Made by a program: the position numbers and the translations under genes. From positions 496,001 through 560,000 of the forward strand of contig NZ_SODU01000001.1 of the NCBI RefSeq assembly GCF_004366075.1: a stretch of 64,000 bases of DNA, given 5' to 3'. This stretch comes from Kribbella pratensis (lineage in GTDB: Bacteria; Actinomycetota; Actinomycetes; Propionibacteriales; Kribbellaceae). The notes under the pieces were generated by a model, which was not told where the DNA came from, ran no database searches, and saw only the letters and a program-made list of their open reading frames with translations. The stretch's first letter is position 1. Each line of letters starts with the position of its first letter. This document shows positions 33,859 through 42,643 of this stretch, piece by piece.

Positions 33859-34473
33859 TTACCTGCTGGTGGTCGCGAACGAGAGTGCCTTCGCGAACTC
33901 GAGCACCTGCTGGATCCCGGCCGGACCGTCGGCCGCGGCGCTGATCCGCAGCGAGATGTCGTCGGCCGCGACCGAACCGGTGTAGCCGTGGTCGGCCTCG
34001 CAGTTCGGATCCGCGCAGACGGCCGGCTCCAGGTCGATCCGGTTCACCATGCCCCAGCCGATGGTCAGCACCACCTCACCGCTGCCCGCGACCGCCGGGT
34101 CGGCCTTGCCGGTGGCGTAGCCCGCCGGGTTCGGTACGACGCGGTTCACGACGACGGCGTTCACCCGGTGCAGCGGGATCGCCTCGGTCGACGTGGACGC
34201 GTACGGCGCGCGGATCAGTTCGTCCGCGGCGTGCTCGTCGGTGTGCCCGACGATCAGCCGGGTCGGGGTGAGCGCCAGGATCGTGATGTGCCGCCGGACC
34301 TCGTCGCGGTCGAACGTCGGCTCGTGCTGGAGCACGTAGGCTCGGATCGGTTCGCCGGCGATCGCCACCTCGAGCGAGTCGGTCACCACATCGGGGTAGT
34401 AGCCGCACCGATCGATGGCGTCGCGCAGGTCCGCCGACGCATCCGCGAGCTCCGGTGTATTCAGGTCACGCAT
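33859..34473 (-). CDS. DUF5998 family protein
   Basis: A 204-residue actinobacterial protein of unknown function. The family pattern is clear: LRDAIDRCGYYPDVVTDSLEVAIAG near the start, then VLQHEPTFDRDEVRRHITILALTPTRLIVGHTDEH, and a C-terminal CADPNCEADHGYTG segment whose cysteines and histidine might bind metal. It is first of a pair with a phosphodiesterase-type gene, a conserved-looking pairing as far as I recall. No transmembrane or signal segment. Confidence 0.85.
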   Translation of the reverse strand: MRDLNTPELADASADLRDAIDRCGYYPDVVTDSLEVAIAGEPIRAYVLQHEPTFDRDEVRRHITILALTPTRLIVGHTDEHAADELIRAPYASTSTEAIPLHRVNAVVVNRVVPNPAGYATGKADPAVAGSGEVVLTIGWGMVNRIDLEPAVCADPNCEADHGYTGSVAADDISLRISAAADGPAGIQQVLEFAKALSFATTSR

Positions 34474-34485
34474 GCACTCATCCTC

Positions 34486-34497
34486 GCACGATCGTGC
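34486..34497. promoter_or_regulatory. Palindrome upstream of DUF5998
   Basis: GCACGATCGTGC is a perfect 12-bp palindrome 13 bp before the DUF5998 start, in the 58-bp gap after the ABC permease stop. It could be an operator or a short terminator stem. Confidence 0.35.
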
Positions 34498-34531
34498 CCG
34501 TGAGCGTTTTCACCCTTGTGGACAACCGCGA

Positions 34532-36181
34532 TCAGTTCGCGCTTGCCTTCCGCAGCACCAGTGCACCGGCAGCGCCCGCGACGGTGACCAGAACGAGCCC
34601 TGCGACGACCTGCCCGAGCAGCAGCAGTACGCCGGAACTCCCCTCGGTCAGCACCTTTCCGCCACTCAACGCCAGCCCGCACAGCGCGCCGAACCCGACG
34701 ACAGGCAACCCGACTCCGACGACCGGTACGACGGTTGCGACTCGAGCTGCTCGCTCGATCACCGACAGCGGAACGCCGGACCGCCGTAGCGCCCGTGCAG
34801 GAGCTGCCTGATCCAGCGCCGTACCCACTGCTCCCGCAGCCGTCGACGCAGCCACGGTCAGGAAGACCAGTGAGAGCAGCAACGCGACACCGATCCGCAG
34901 GTCGTTGAAGGACGGATCGTCTTCGCCAGTGGGCATGAACACCGAGATGAACCCAGTGACGAAACCGGACAGTACTAGAGCGGCCACAGGCCGGAATGCA
35001 CCCTTTGGGTCGTCTACCAGGCGCCGACCGGCCAGCAACGTCACTGGTCCGTTTGCCGCCTTCGCCATCGCCTTGCCCACCAGCTGCACCGCCCACGGTC
35101 CGACCACGCGTACGGCGAGGGCCGCGAAGCCGACAGCGATCAGCAACGGCAGCACAGCCGCCCGCATCCCGTAGTACGCCAGCATCACCGGACCGATGAC
35201 CAGCAACCCGATACGCAGCACGCTCAAGCCCTTGCGGGTCTGGCCGCGTACGACGCCCAGTGGGGTGATGCTGACTCGTCCGAGGCCGATGAGTGCACTG
35301 ATGACGGACAGGATGGGTACGGCGACCAGTACGACGAGGACCGTCCACCACTGGACCGTGATGTCACCGACGTACCAGCGTCCGCCGCCGAGCGGGATCT
35401 GCGCGATCAGCGGACTCAGAGCGGTGTAGCCGATCAAGCCGACGACTGCACCGGCCGCGGCGAGCACGGCTTGTTCTACTGCGCTCAGCCGGAGCACCTG
35501 GGTCCGGGTCGCACCAGCAAGACGCAGTGCGGCCAGTCGGTGCTCGCGGCGCTTGGCTGCGACACCGGCGGCCTGTCCGACGAGGCTCAAGATCGGGAAC
35601 AGCACCAGGATGATGCCGAACGCCACTGCGATGAGCAGTCCGGCCATGCGGCTGTCCCACACCTTCTCGTTCCAGCTGCTGACGTACTGCGGGCGCTGGT
35701 CGGAAGGGATCGTCCGGACGCCGCGGATGATGATGAACTCTTCTGGCGACGACAGACCCTTGTCACTGATCACCCCGGTCGGCTTATCTGCGCCGTACGG
35801 CTTGCTGAGGCTGGACCAGCGTTTCGCGACCTCAGGCGAGACGAAGACCTCACCGGGCTTGGGGGTGTGATCGAGGCCCGGCGGTGGTGCGAGCTCGCTG
35901 GGGCGCAGGACCGCGAGGTCGAGAACGCTCAGGCGGTGACCGTCGACCCGCTGGTCGTCGTCCAGGTTCAGCGAGCCGATCGCGGTTGTCGGATCAGCCT
36001 TGTCCGCACTCCGCCACCCGATCCGCTCCGACCGGTGCGACAACCCGAGCGAACCGGCAATCAGAAACGTGACCAGCAGCGCGACCACTGCAGTCGCACC
36101 GAAGGCGGCCAGGTTGGCGGCACGTCCGCCGGGCCCGGGACGGCGTACGAACCGCAGGCCGAGTTCAGTCATCGGGTTCAT
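34532..36181 (-). CDS. FtsX-like ABC transporter permease
   Basis: A 549-residue membrane protein of the FtsX/MacB permease superfamily. There is one N-terminal helix (AAFGATAVVALLVTFLIAGSLGL), an extracytoplasmic domain (about 45-195), a first FtsX block (GLLIAVAFGIILVLFPILSLVGQAAGV followed by RRREHRLAALRLAGATRTQ, the coupling region) and a second set of helices to the C-terminus with a second, weaker ALRRSGVPLSVIERA coupling segment. It forms an exporter or cell-envelope stress transporter with the ATPase directly upstream (4-bp overlap). No sensor kinase is adjacent, so its trigger is unknown. Confidence 0.88.
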   Translation of the reverse strand: MNPMTELGLRFVRRPGPGGRAANLAAFGATAVVALLVTFLIAGSLGLSHRSERIGWRSADKADPTTAIGSLNLDDDQRVDGHRLSVLDLAVLRPSELAPPPGLDHTPKPGEVFVSPEVAKRWSSLSKPYGADKPTGVISDKGLSSPEEFIIIRGVRTIPSDQRPQYVSSWNEKVWDSRMAGLLIAVAFGIILVLFPILSLVGQAAGVAAKRREHRLAALRLAGATRTQVLRLSAVEQAVLAAAGAVVGLIGYTALSPLIAQIPLGGGRWYVGDITVQWWTVLVVLVAVPILSVISALIGLGRVSITPLGVVRGQTRKGLSVLRIGLLVIGPVMLAYYGMRAAVLPLLIAVGFAALAVRVVGPWAVQLVGKAMAKAANGPVTLLAGRRLVDDPKGAFRPVAALVLSGFVTGFISVFMPTGEDDPSFNDLRIGVALLLSLVFLTVAASTAAGAVGTALDQAAPARALRRSGVPLSVIERAARVATVVPVVGVGLPVVGFGALCGLALSGGKVLTEGSSGVLLLLGQVVAGLVLVTVAGAAGALVLRKASAN

Positions 36182-36879
36182 CGCACGGCTCCCATGGCGT
36201 CGCTGACTCGGCCGTCGACGATGTGAAGGGCCCGGTGGCAGCGGGCGGCTACAGCATTGTCATGGGTGACGACTACTACTGCGGCACCGCGGTAGGTCGC
36301 GGCGCCTACAAGCAGGTCGATGACCTGTGAGCCGGTGGCCGCGTCCAACGCGCCGGTTGGCTCGTCGGCGAACACCACCTGCGGCTCGCCGACCAGTGCC
36401 CGCGCGATAGCTACCCGCTGCGCCTGACCGCCGGACAGCTCACCCGGTCGACGACCAACCTCAGCGGCCAGCCCGACCTGGGCGAGGATCGTCCGCGCGC
36501 GTCCGATCGCCTCGCGCCGGCTCAGGCCGTCGACCATCAGCGGCAGGGCGACGTTCTCGTCGGCGGGAAGCTCGGCGAGCAACTGGTTGTCCTGGAACAC
36601 GAAACCGAGACGGCGACGGCGCAGGACGGTCCGAGCGGCGTCGTTCAGCTGGTCGACACGTTCACCGCCCAGCCAGACCTCGCCCTGATCCGGCGTGAGG
36701 ATGCCGGCGAGCACGTGCAGCAGGGTGGTCTTGCCGTTGCCACTCGGGCCCATGACCGCGAGCGCTTCGCCGGACCGGACGGCAACGTCCACGCCGGCCA
36801 GGCCGACCACGCTGCCGTAGTGCTTGACCAGGCCGTGCCCACTCAACACAACCTGCGACTGGGGACTCTGAAAGTTCAT
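36178..36879 (-). CDS. ABC transporter ATP-binding protein (LolD/MacB type)
   Basis: A 233-residue ATPase partner of the FtsX-like permease. The Walker A is GPSGNGKTT near residue 44, the Q-loop lies in FVFQDNQLLAELPADENV, the signature is LSGGQAQRVAIARAL, the Walker B is VVFADEPTGALD, and the switch His is in VVTHDNAVA. The LPADENVALPL stretch is typical of the MacB/LolD/FtsE subgroup. It starts at ATG 36879 and its stop overlaps the permease start. Confidence 0.93.
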   Translation of the reverse strand: MNFQSPQSQVVLSGHGLVKHYGSVVGLAGVDVAVRSGEALAVMGPSGNGKTTLLHVLAGILTPDQGEVWLGGERVDQLNDAARTVLRRRRLGFVFQDNQLLAELPADENVALPLMVDGLSRREAIGRARTILAQVGLAAEVGRRPGELSGGQAQRVAIARALVGEPQVVFADEPTGALDAATGSQVIDLLVGAATYRGAAVVVVTHDNAVAARCHRALHIVDGRVSDAMGAVR

Positions 36880-36957
36880 GCCCAGAGCCTTTCGCGATCA
36901 CCGCCCGCGATCGTCGGCCCGCGGACCGGTCCTGTCGTCGTCTTTAGACCGGTACGT

Positions 36958-36977
36958 CGTACGACCCAAGTCGTACG
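36958..36977 (-). terminator. Hairpin after the P1 peptidase gene
   Basis: CGTACGAC (36958-36965), CCAA and GTCGTACG (36970-36977) form a perfect 8-bp stem right behind the peptidase stop codon at 36978. There is no T tract, so it may be a Rho-type end or an operator for the ABC exporter whose start lies 79 bp further on. Confidence 0.45.
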
Positions 36978-38063
36978 TCAGTCGGTGCGGAACGCTGACG
37001 GATATGCGTCGCGGTAGCTCGGGATCGTCCCACCCGGGGTCTCCACCGACTCCGCGTTCAGCATCGCGTGCACGATCGCCCGCGACAGCGTCCGCGCGCC
37101 CGCGGCGTACACGGTCTCCAACTGGCCGAGCGCGAGCGGATCGGTCACGCTCAGCCGCGGCTCGTCCGTCGACCGGGTCGACAGCGCGAAGATGCTGTCG
37201 CCGTCGACGAGCGTGTGGATCGGGTCGATCGCCCGCGCCAGCCCGTCGTGCGCGACCATCGCCATCCGCTGCGTCGCGGCCTTGTCCAGCGGTACGTCGG
37301 TGGCGACGACCGCGATCACGGTGTTCATCCCGGTTGTCATCCCGGTTGTCATCCCGGTCGTCGCTGCCGGGCCCGGGATCAGGTTGCGGCCGGGCGCCGC
37401 GGGTGGCGGCGGCTCGACCGGCGTCCGCAGGTGCGTGAACTCGTCGCCGAGTCCGAGGCGGGCGCCGTACAGGTTGCCGCCGGCATCGACCGCGGAGCCG
37501 GCCGCGTTCACGATCACCAGCGCGCCGACCGTCGTACCGTCGTCCAGCCGGACGCTCGCCGAGCCGACGCCGCCCTTCAGTGAACGGGCCCGGGCGCCGG
37601 CCCCGGCACCGTGGTTGCCCAGGGCAACCGGACCGTCGGTGGCGGCGGCGATCGCGTCAGCTCCCCAGGACGGCTCCGGCCGTGCCTTGAAGTCGCCGCC
37701 GCGGGCGAGGTCGAAGATCACCGCGGTCGGGACGATCGGCACCACGTCGTAGTCACCCTGACCGACGCGAACACCTTCGCCGCGCTCCTCCAGCCAGCGC
37801 ATCACACTGCCGGCCGTGTCGAGCCCGAACGCGCTGCCGCCGGTCAGGACGATCGCGTTCACGCCGCCGTTCGAGTTCACCGGCGCGAGCAGGTCCGTCT
37901 CGCGGGTGCCGGGCGCGCCACCGCGGACATCGACCCCGGCGACAGCCGTTCCCGGCACGTGCACGACCGTCGTACCGGTCAAGTACGGCGGGTCCAGGCG
38001 CTCGACCTGTCCGACCAGGATTCCAGGAACATCGGTAATCGCGTTCTGCGGGCCGGGCTGCAT
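36978..38063 (-). CDS. P1 family (S58/NylC-like) self-processing peptidase
   Basis: A 361-residue N-terminal-nucleophile hydrolase of the P1/DmpA/NylC group. NAITDVPGILVGQVE is the family start, GGSAFGLDTAGSVMRWLEERG and KGGVGSASVRLDDGTTVGALVIVNAAGS are core blocks. Self-cleavage is expected at Asn247-Thr248 (MNTVIAVVATD), making Thr248 the nucleophile, as in nylon oligomer hydrolase NylC. Just before that point the chain carries tetrapeptide repeats GMTT-GMTT-GMNT encoded by a 12-bp DNA repeat, probably a flexible linker ending the alpha chain. It likely hydrolyses small amides or peptides; the substrate is unknown. Confidence 0.87.
   Translation of the reverse strand: MQPGPQNAITDVPGILVGQVERLDPPYLTGTTVVHVPGTAVAGVDVRGGAPGTRETDLLAPVNSNGGVNAIVLTGGSAFGLDTAGSVMRWLEERGEGVRVGQGDYDVVPIVPTAVIFDLARGGDFKARPEPSWGADAIAAATDGPVALGNHGAGAGARARSLKGGVGSASVRLDDGTTVGALVIVNAAGSAVDAGGNLYGARLGLGDEFTHLRTPVEPPPPAAPGRNLIPGPAATTGMTTGMTTGMNTVIAVVATDVPLDKAATQRMAMVAHDGLARAIDPIHTLVDGDSIFALSTRSTDEPRLSVTDPLALGQLETVYAAGARTLSRAIVHAMLNAESVETPGGTIPSYRDAYPSAFRTD
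37321..37356. repeat. 12-bp tandem repeat inside the P1 peptidase gene
   Basis: Three units of 12 bp (GTGTTCATCCCG, then GTTGTCATCCCG twice) encode the GMTT/GMNT tetrapeptides next to the predicted self-cleavage site. Units differ at one base only, suggesting slippage expansion. Confidence 0.8.
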
Positions 38064-38107
38064 GCCGAAGATCCTAATCCGGTTGCGGTGAGCGTTAGCG
38101 TGAAGGG

Positions 38108-38617
38108 ATGAACGCCGATCAGCTCTGTGGTCTGCTGGCCGAACCGTCGAGATTGCGGACGTACTCCGCGATCGTCCTCGGCGCCTCCACTCCCGAGCAG
38201 GTTGCCGGGAGCACCGGACTCCCCGCGCCGGTCGTGGTGAAGGCGTTGCAGCGGCTGACCAAGGGCGGACTGATCGCCGCGAGCCGGGACGGGTTCACGG
38301 CGGACGAGGCCGCGTTCAAGGACGCCGTACGGGAGAGCCGGCCGGAGCGGGTTCCGCTGGATCCCGATCCGGCTCGGGACAACGTGCTGAAGTCGTTCAT
38401 CCGTGACGGGCGGCTGACCCACTTCCCGACGTTCCCGGACAAGTATCAGGTCGTGCTCGAGTACATCGTCCAGTCGTTCGAGGTAGGTCGCTCGTACCCC
38501 GAGTCCGAGGTCAACGAGATCCTCAACCGCTGGCACCCCGACCACGCCGCCCTCCGCCGAGGTCTGGTCGACGCCACGCTGCTCGTCCGCGAGAACAGCA
38601 TCTACACCCGCCCCTAA
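38108..38617 (+). CDS. DUF2087 protein with N-terminal helix-turn-helix
   Basis: A 169-residue protein. Residues 1 to about 65 look like a winged helix (LCGLLAEPSRLRTYSAIVLGASTPEQVAG, then VVVKALQRLTKGGLIAA), and the C-terminal part is DUF2087 (LKSFIRDGRLTHFPTFPDKYQVVLEYI through YPESEVNEILNRWHPDHAALRRGLVDATLLVREN). DUF2087 often occurs with ArsR-like or metal-related regulators, and the combination suggests a transcription factor. No adjacent target is obvious. It diverges from the P1 peptidase with a 44-bp gap. Confidence 0.85.
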   Translation: MNADQLCGLLAEPSRLRTYSAIVLGASTPEQVAGSTGLPAPVVVKALQRLTKGGLIAASRDGFTADEAAFKDAVRESRPERVPLDPDPARDNVLKSFIRDGRLTHFPTFPDKYQVVLEYIVQSFEVGRSYPESEVNEILNRWHPDHAALRRGLVDATLLVRENSIYTRP

Positions 38618-38671
38618 CCTCCCACCACCACCCCGCCCCCCAGCCCTCACTGCCAACCCCGGCACAACCCT

Positions 38672-38834
38672 CCCCAAACCGGTTTGGGGCTGCCCTCCGA
38701 CCGCGACCGGGGAGCCGTACAGCCCAATCCGGGCGGATAACCCTCCCCAAACCAGTTCGGGGAGACACTCAACCGCGAACGGGGAGCCGTACTGCCCGAT
38801 CTGGGTGGGTAACCCTCCCCAAACCGGTTTGGGG
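38672..38834. repeat. Three-copy tandem array of hairpins (about 72-bp unit)
   Basis: Between two convergent genes the palindrome CCCCAAACCGGTTTGGGG occurs at 38672-38689 and 38817-38834, and a variant (CCCCAAACCAGTTCGGGG) at 38745-38762, so the period is 73 then 72 bp. Each is preceded by ACCCT and the spacers share GGGGAGCCGTAC. All can form stems on either strand, so the array is a likely bidirectional terminator that has been duplicated. G-rich tails may also favour pausing. Confidence 0.75.
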
Positions 38835-38849
38835 AGGGGGTTGCGGGGG

Positions 38850-41546
38850 TTAAGTGAGGCGGCGGGCCGGGGTGTCCTGGCGGGGCTTCTCGTTCGGGGC
38901 GATGCGGATTCTCGTGTCGAGGACGGTGGCGCCCTGGGCGGCGACCAGGACCGAGCGGAGGTCCAGGCGGACGACCTCCTCGAGGTCGAGGGTCAGGCGG
39001 GACACCCGGTGCAGGAGGTCCTCGATCGCCGGGATGTCCACGGGATCCGAGCCGCGGTAGCCGTACAGGAGGGGCGCGGCTTTCACCTCGCGCACCATCT
39101 CCGCCGCGTCGCGGGTGGTGAGCGGCGGCATCCGGTACGAGCGGTCGCCGAGCAGATCCGTCGCGACGCCGGACAGCCCGAACGTCACCACCGGCCCGAA
39201 CGACACGTCCTCGATCGTCGAGATCACCACCGGTACACCGGGCGGCGCCATCTTCTGTACGACGAACTGCGCCCGCCCCGGATCCGACGCGACCCCGAAC
39301 GTGTGGGTCATCTCCGCCCAGGCCGCGCGCATGTCGTCCTCGTCGTGGATGTGCCGCCAGATGTCGGCGAGGTCCGGCCGCATCCGCCACTGCTCCGCGG
39401 TCGCCTTCAGGATCACCTCGAACCCGAGGTCCGCGGCCCGGTCGACGGCCTCGTCCGCGGACAGCACCGGGAACGCCGGCAGCACCGAGATCCCGTAGAA
39501 GGCCAGCAGCCGCTGCCGGTCGGCCTCGTCGAGGTCCGCGCCGGTCGGGTGCCGCTGCAGGAACTGCTCGACGAAGTCTTCTCCCCCGGCGGTGTCGATG
39601 TCCGGCAGGTCCGGGATCCGGCTGTCCGACCGGCGCCGCCACTCGGCGTACTGCGTCGCCTTCGCCAGCGCGCCGACGGCGTACTGCGGGTTGAGGAACG
39701 AGGGGATCGAGCCGCGCGCGGCACCGCCGTCCTCGTCCGGCACCTGCAGCTCGGCGGGCACGCTCCGGGACGCGAGGAAGGTCGACACCACCGGCTTGTC
39801 CGAGCCCGCGGCGGCCGCGGCGAGCACCTGCGCCACCTCGCCGCCGTTCGACTGCACCGGCGGTGTGTAGATCACCACGACCGAGTGCACCTTGTCGTCG
39901 GCGAACACCTCGGACAGGGCAAGACCGAAGTCGGACGGAGTCGCGTCGGCGCTCAGGTTCCGCGGCTCCCCCGCGACGTCGAGGCCGCAGCTCGCCATGG
40001 TGTCGAGCGCGAGCAGCGTCAGCGCGTCCGAGTTCGAGACGATCGCGACCCGGCGCCCTTTCGGCAACGGCTGGTGGGCGAGCAACTGCGCGACGTCGAA
40101 CAGTTCGCCGGTGGTGTCCACACCGATCAGGCCGCTCTGCCGGAACATCGACTCGATGCTCTCCGGCGGCAAGTGGCTGCGCCGGACGAGCTGTCCGACC
40201 GGCACGCCCTGGGTGGCTCGCCCGGACTTGAGCGCGATCACCGGTTTCCGCCCTGCGAGCCGGCGTGACACCCGGCTGAACTTGCGCGGGTTGCCGAGCG
40301 ACTCCAGGTACAGCAGGACGACCTCGGTGGCCTCGTCGGAGTACCAGTACTGCATCAGGTCGTTGCCCGAGACATCCGCCCGGTTGCCGGCCGAGACGAA
40401 GCTCGACAGTCCCAGACCACGCCCGACCATGTCGGCGAGGATCGGCACACCGAGCGCGCCCGACTGGCAGAAGAACGCGACCCGGCCCTTGCTCGGCATC
40501 AGCGGTGACAGGGTCGCGTTCAGCGAGACGCCGCTCGCGGTGTTGATCAGGCCGAGCGCGTTCGGCCCGATCACCCGCATGCCGTAGGACCGCGCGAGAC
40601 CCACCAGGTACCGCTGCCGCTTGCGCCCCTCGTCCCCGATCTCCGCGAACCCGCTCGAGACCACGACCAGCCCGCGCACACCCTTCGCCGCGCAGTCCAG
40701 GACGACGTCCGCGACCATGTCCGCCTTGACCGCGACCACCGCGAGGTCGACGGTGTCCTCGACCTCCCGGATCGTCGGGTACGCCGGGACGCCCTCGATC
40801 TCGGACGCTTTCGTATCGGTGTTCACGGCGTACAGCCGACCGGGGAAACCGCCGTCGCGGAGATTGCGCAGCAGCGCGTTGCCGATCGTGCCCTCGCGGC
40901 GGCTCGCGCCGATGACGGCGACCGAGGACGGGGTCAGCAACCGCGCGATCGACAGCGCCTCGGACCGTTGCTCGCGGGCCTGCATCACACCGAACGACGT
41001 GTCGGTCGGCGCGATGTCGAACTCGACCATGATCACGCCATCCTCGAACTCCCGGGCGACCTTGTACCCGGCCTCGGTGAAGACCGTGATCATCTTGCGG
41101 TTGTCCGGCAGCACCTCGGCGATAAACCGGTGGATGCCGTTCTCCCGCGCCGCCTGCGCCAGATGCTCCAGCAGGAGCTGCCCGAGCCCGCGTCCTTGGT
41201 GCGCGTCCTCGATCAGGAACGCGACTTCCGCCGTACGCCGGCCCGTGCCCTCGTAGCGTCCGACGCCGATCATCTCGTCACCGACCGTGACGATCAGCGC
41301 CAGCCGCTGGTGGTAGTCGACCTGCGTGAACCTCGCCACATCACGCTCGGACAGCTCCGGGTACGGGGCGAAGAAGCGGTAATACTTCGACTGCTCGGAC
41401 ACCCGCGCGTAGAACGCCACCAGCAGCGCGGCATCGTCCGGCGTGATCGGCCGGAGATGCGCGGTCGCGCCGTCCCGCAGGACGACATCGGCCTCGTACT
41501 CCGCCGGATAGCCGTCCGGAGGCTCGTGGTCATACTGGTCCGGCAC
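38850..41546 (-). CDS. GNAT-acyl-CoA ligase fusion (PatA-like protein acetyltransferase)
   Basis: A protein of about 898 residues with a GNAT domain first (about 35-170, GNAT loop EDAHQGRGLGQLLLEHL) and an NDP-forming acyl-CoA synthetase body after it. The body has a CoA-binding domain (VAVIGASRREGTIGNALLRNL near 195), a ligase-like domain (FFCQSGALGVPILADM near 350) and a C-terminal ATP-grasp domain (from about 670). Proteins of this kind (Streptomyces PatA/Pat) acetylate and inhibit AMP-forming acyl-CoA synthetases. A catalytic His of the ligase domain is not evident, as expected for a regulatory member. GTG at 41546 is the assumed start; GTG 41567 is possible, and the longer frame to 41942 is not real. 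Confidence 0.85.
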   Translation of the reverse strand: MPDQYDHEPPDGYPAEYEADVVLRDGATAHLRPITPDDAALLVAFYARVSEQSKYYRFFAPYPELSERDVARFTQVDYHQRLALIVTVGDEMIGVGRYEGTGRRTAEVAFLIEDAHQGRGLGQLLLEHLAQAARENGIHRFIAEVLPDNRKMITVFTEAGYKVAREFEDGVIMVEFDIAPTDTSFGVMQAREQRSEALSIARLLTPSSVAVIGASRREGTIGNALLRNLRDGGFPGRLYAVNTDTKASEIEGVPAYPTIREVEDTVDLAVVAVKADMVADVVLDCAAKGVRGLVVVSSGFAEIGDEGRKRQRYLVGLARSYGMRVIGPNALGLINTASGVSLNATLSPLMPSKGRVAFFCQSGALGVPILADMVGRGLGLSSFVSAGNRADVSGNDLMQYWYSDEATEVVLLYLESLGNPRKFSRVSRRLAGRKPVIALKSGRATQGVPVGQLVRRSHLPPESIESMFRQSGLIGVDTTGELFDVAQLLAHQPLPKGRRVAIVSNSDALTLLALDTMASCGLDVAGEPRNLSADATPSDFGLALSEVFADDKVHSVVVIYTPPVQSNGGEVAQVLAAAAAGSDKPVVSTFLASRSVPAELQVPDEDGGAARGSIPSFLNPQYAVGALAKATQYAEWRRRSDSRIPDLPDIDTAGGEDFVEQFLQRHPTGADLDEADRQRLLAFYGISVLPAFPVLSADEAVDRAADLGFEVILKATAEQWRMRPDLADIWRHIHDEDDMRAAWAEMTHTFGVASDPGRAQFVVQKMAPPGVPVVISTIEDVSFGPVVTFGLSGVATDLLGDRSYRMPPLTTRDAAEMVREVKAAPLLYGYRGSDPVDIPAIEDLLHRVSRLTLDLEEVVRLDLRSVLVAAQGATVLDTRIRIAPNEKPRQDTPARRLT

Positions 41547-41586
41547 CCAGACAGCGTACTCAAACACCCACTGGAGAGGACCCAAT

Positions 41587-42633
41587 TTGGTCGCGCGGAT
41601 CGCGCCGGTGCTGGTGTTCCTCGTCGCAGTGACCGTCATCGCCGAGCTGGCCGACCAGGCCAAGGTGTTCGACGTCGCGGCGCGGGAGGCCGCGCATCTC
41701 GCCCGCGGCCGGGTCTGGCGTCTCTGGCTACTGGTCGTCGCGCTGGCCGCGGTCCTCACCATCGTGCTGTCCCTGGACACCTGCGCGGTCCTGCTGACAC
41801 CTGTGGTGCTGTCGATGGCCCGCCAGCTGGACATCCCGCCGAAGCTGTTCGCGTTCACCACCGTCTGGCTGGCCGGTACAGCGTCCCTCCTGCTGCCGGT
41901 GTCCAACCTCACGAACCTGCTCGCCCTGCACCCGTTCCGCAAGCTGGATGTCAGCTATCTGTCCGTGAGCTGGCGCCCTGCGATCGCCGCGATCGTCATC
42001 ACCGTCGTCGTGCTCGCGGCGCTCTTCCACCGCGACCTGCCACGCCGGTACATCGTCCCGCCGACACCTGCGGTCGAGGACAAGATCCTGTTCTGGGGCT
42101 CCGCGGCTGTCTGCCTGCTGCTCGGCCCGGCGTTCGTCTCGGGTATCGAGGTGGCTTGGCCCGCGAGCATCGGTGCGGTCGCGCTGGTCGTCCTGTTCGC
42201 CGTACGGCGGCGCAGCGTGCTCAGGTGGTCGCTGATCCCGTTCAAGCTGGTCGGCACCGTCGTGGTGCTGTTCACCGTGGTCGGGTTCCTGAGCTCCCAC
42301 GGCCTCGAGGACCTCCTTCGGCGGGTCGCCGGCACTACCTCGGAGCTGCGCTTGAGCGCGACCGCTGCACTCGGAGCGAACCTGTTCGACAACCTCCCGG
42401 CGTACCTCGCCATGGAACCGGTCGCCGCGGACAGCCCGCACCGCATGCTCGCACTGCTCATCGGCGTCAACTGCGGTTGCCTGCTCACCCTGTGGGGCTC
42501 GCTGGCCACGCTGCTCTGGCGGGCGCGCTGTGACGCCGCCCGCGTGGACATCTCCTGGTGGTCGTTCCTGTGGCGCGGACTGATTCTCACGCCACTCGTG
42601 GTGACGGGAGCTGTCCTCGCGCTGAATAGGTAA
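41587..42633 (+). CDS. ArsB/NhaD-like permease (SLC13-type)
   Basis: A 348-residue membrane protein with about nine or ten hydrophobic helices. LSLDTCAVLLTPVVLSMARQL and TASLLLPVSNLTNLLAL resemble the ion-transporter-superfamily repeats of ArsB-type arsenite or NhaD-type sodium/proton carriers, and GANLFDNLPAYLAM in the C-terminal half mirrors the NLTNLLAL motif. It is shorter than typical ArsB (about 420). No arsenic genes are near, so the substrate is not assigned. It starts at TTG 41587 after GGAGAGGA. The divergent PatA-like gene starts 40 bp away. Its stop lies 10 bp before the next gene's ATG, so the two are probably co-transcribed. Confidence 0.78.
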   Translation: MVARIAPVLVFLVAVTVIAELADQAKVFDVAAREAAHLARGRVWRLWLLVVALAAVLTIVLSLDTCAVLLTPVVLSMARQLDIPPKLFAFTTVWLAGTASLLLPVSNLTNLLALHPFRKLDVSYLSVSWRPAIAAIVITVVVLAALFHRDLPRRYIVPPTPAVEDKILFWGSAAVCLLLGPAFVSGIEVAWPASIGAVALVVLFAVRRRSVLRWSLIPFKLVGTVVVLFTVVGFLSSHGLEDLLRRVAGTTSELRLSATAALGANLFDNLPAYLAMEPVAADSPHRMLALLIGVNCGCLLTLWGSLATLLWRARCDAARVDISWWSFLWRGLILTPLVVTGAVLALNR

Positions 42634-42643
42634 TGTGCGCCTC

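Noticed and set aside
38672..38834. CRISPR array
   Set aside because: Three palindromic units with similar spacers at 72-73 bp; spacers are themselves repeated and no cas genes are present.
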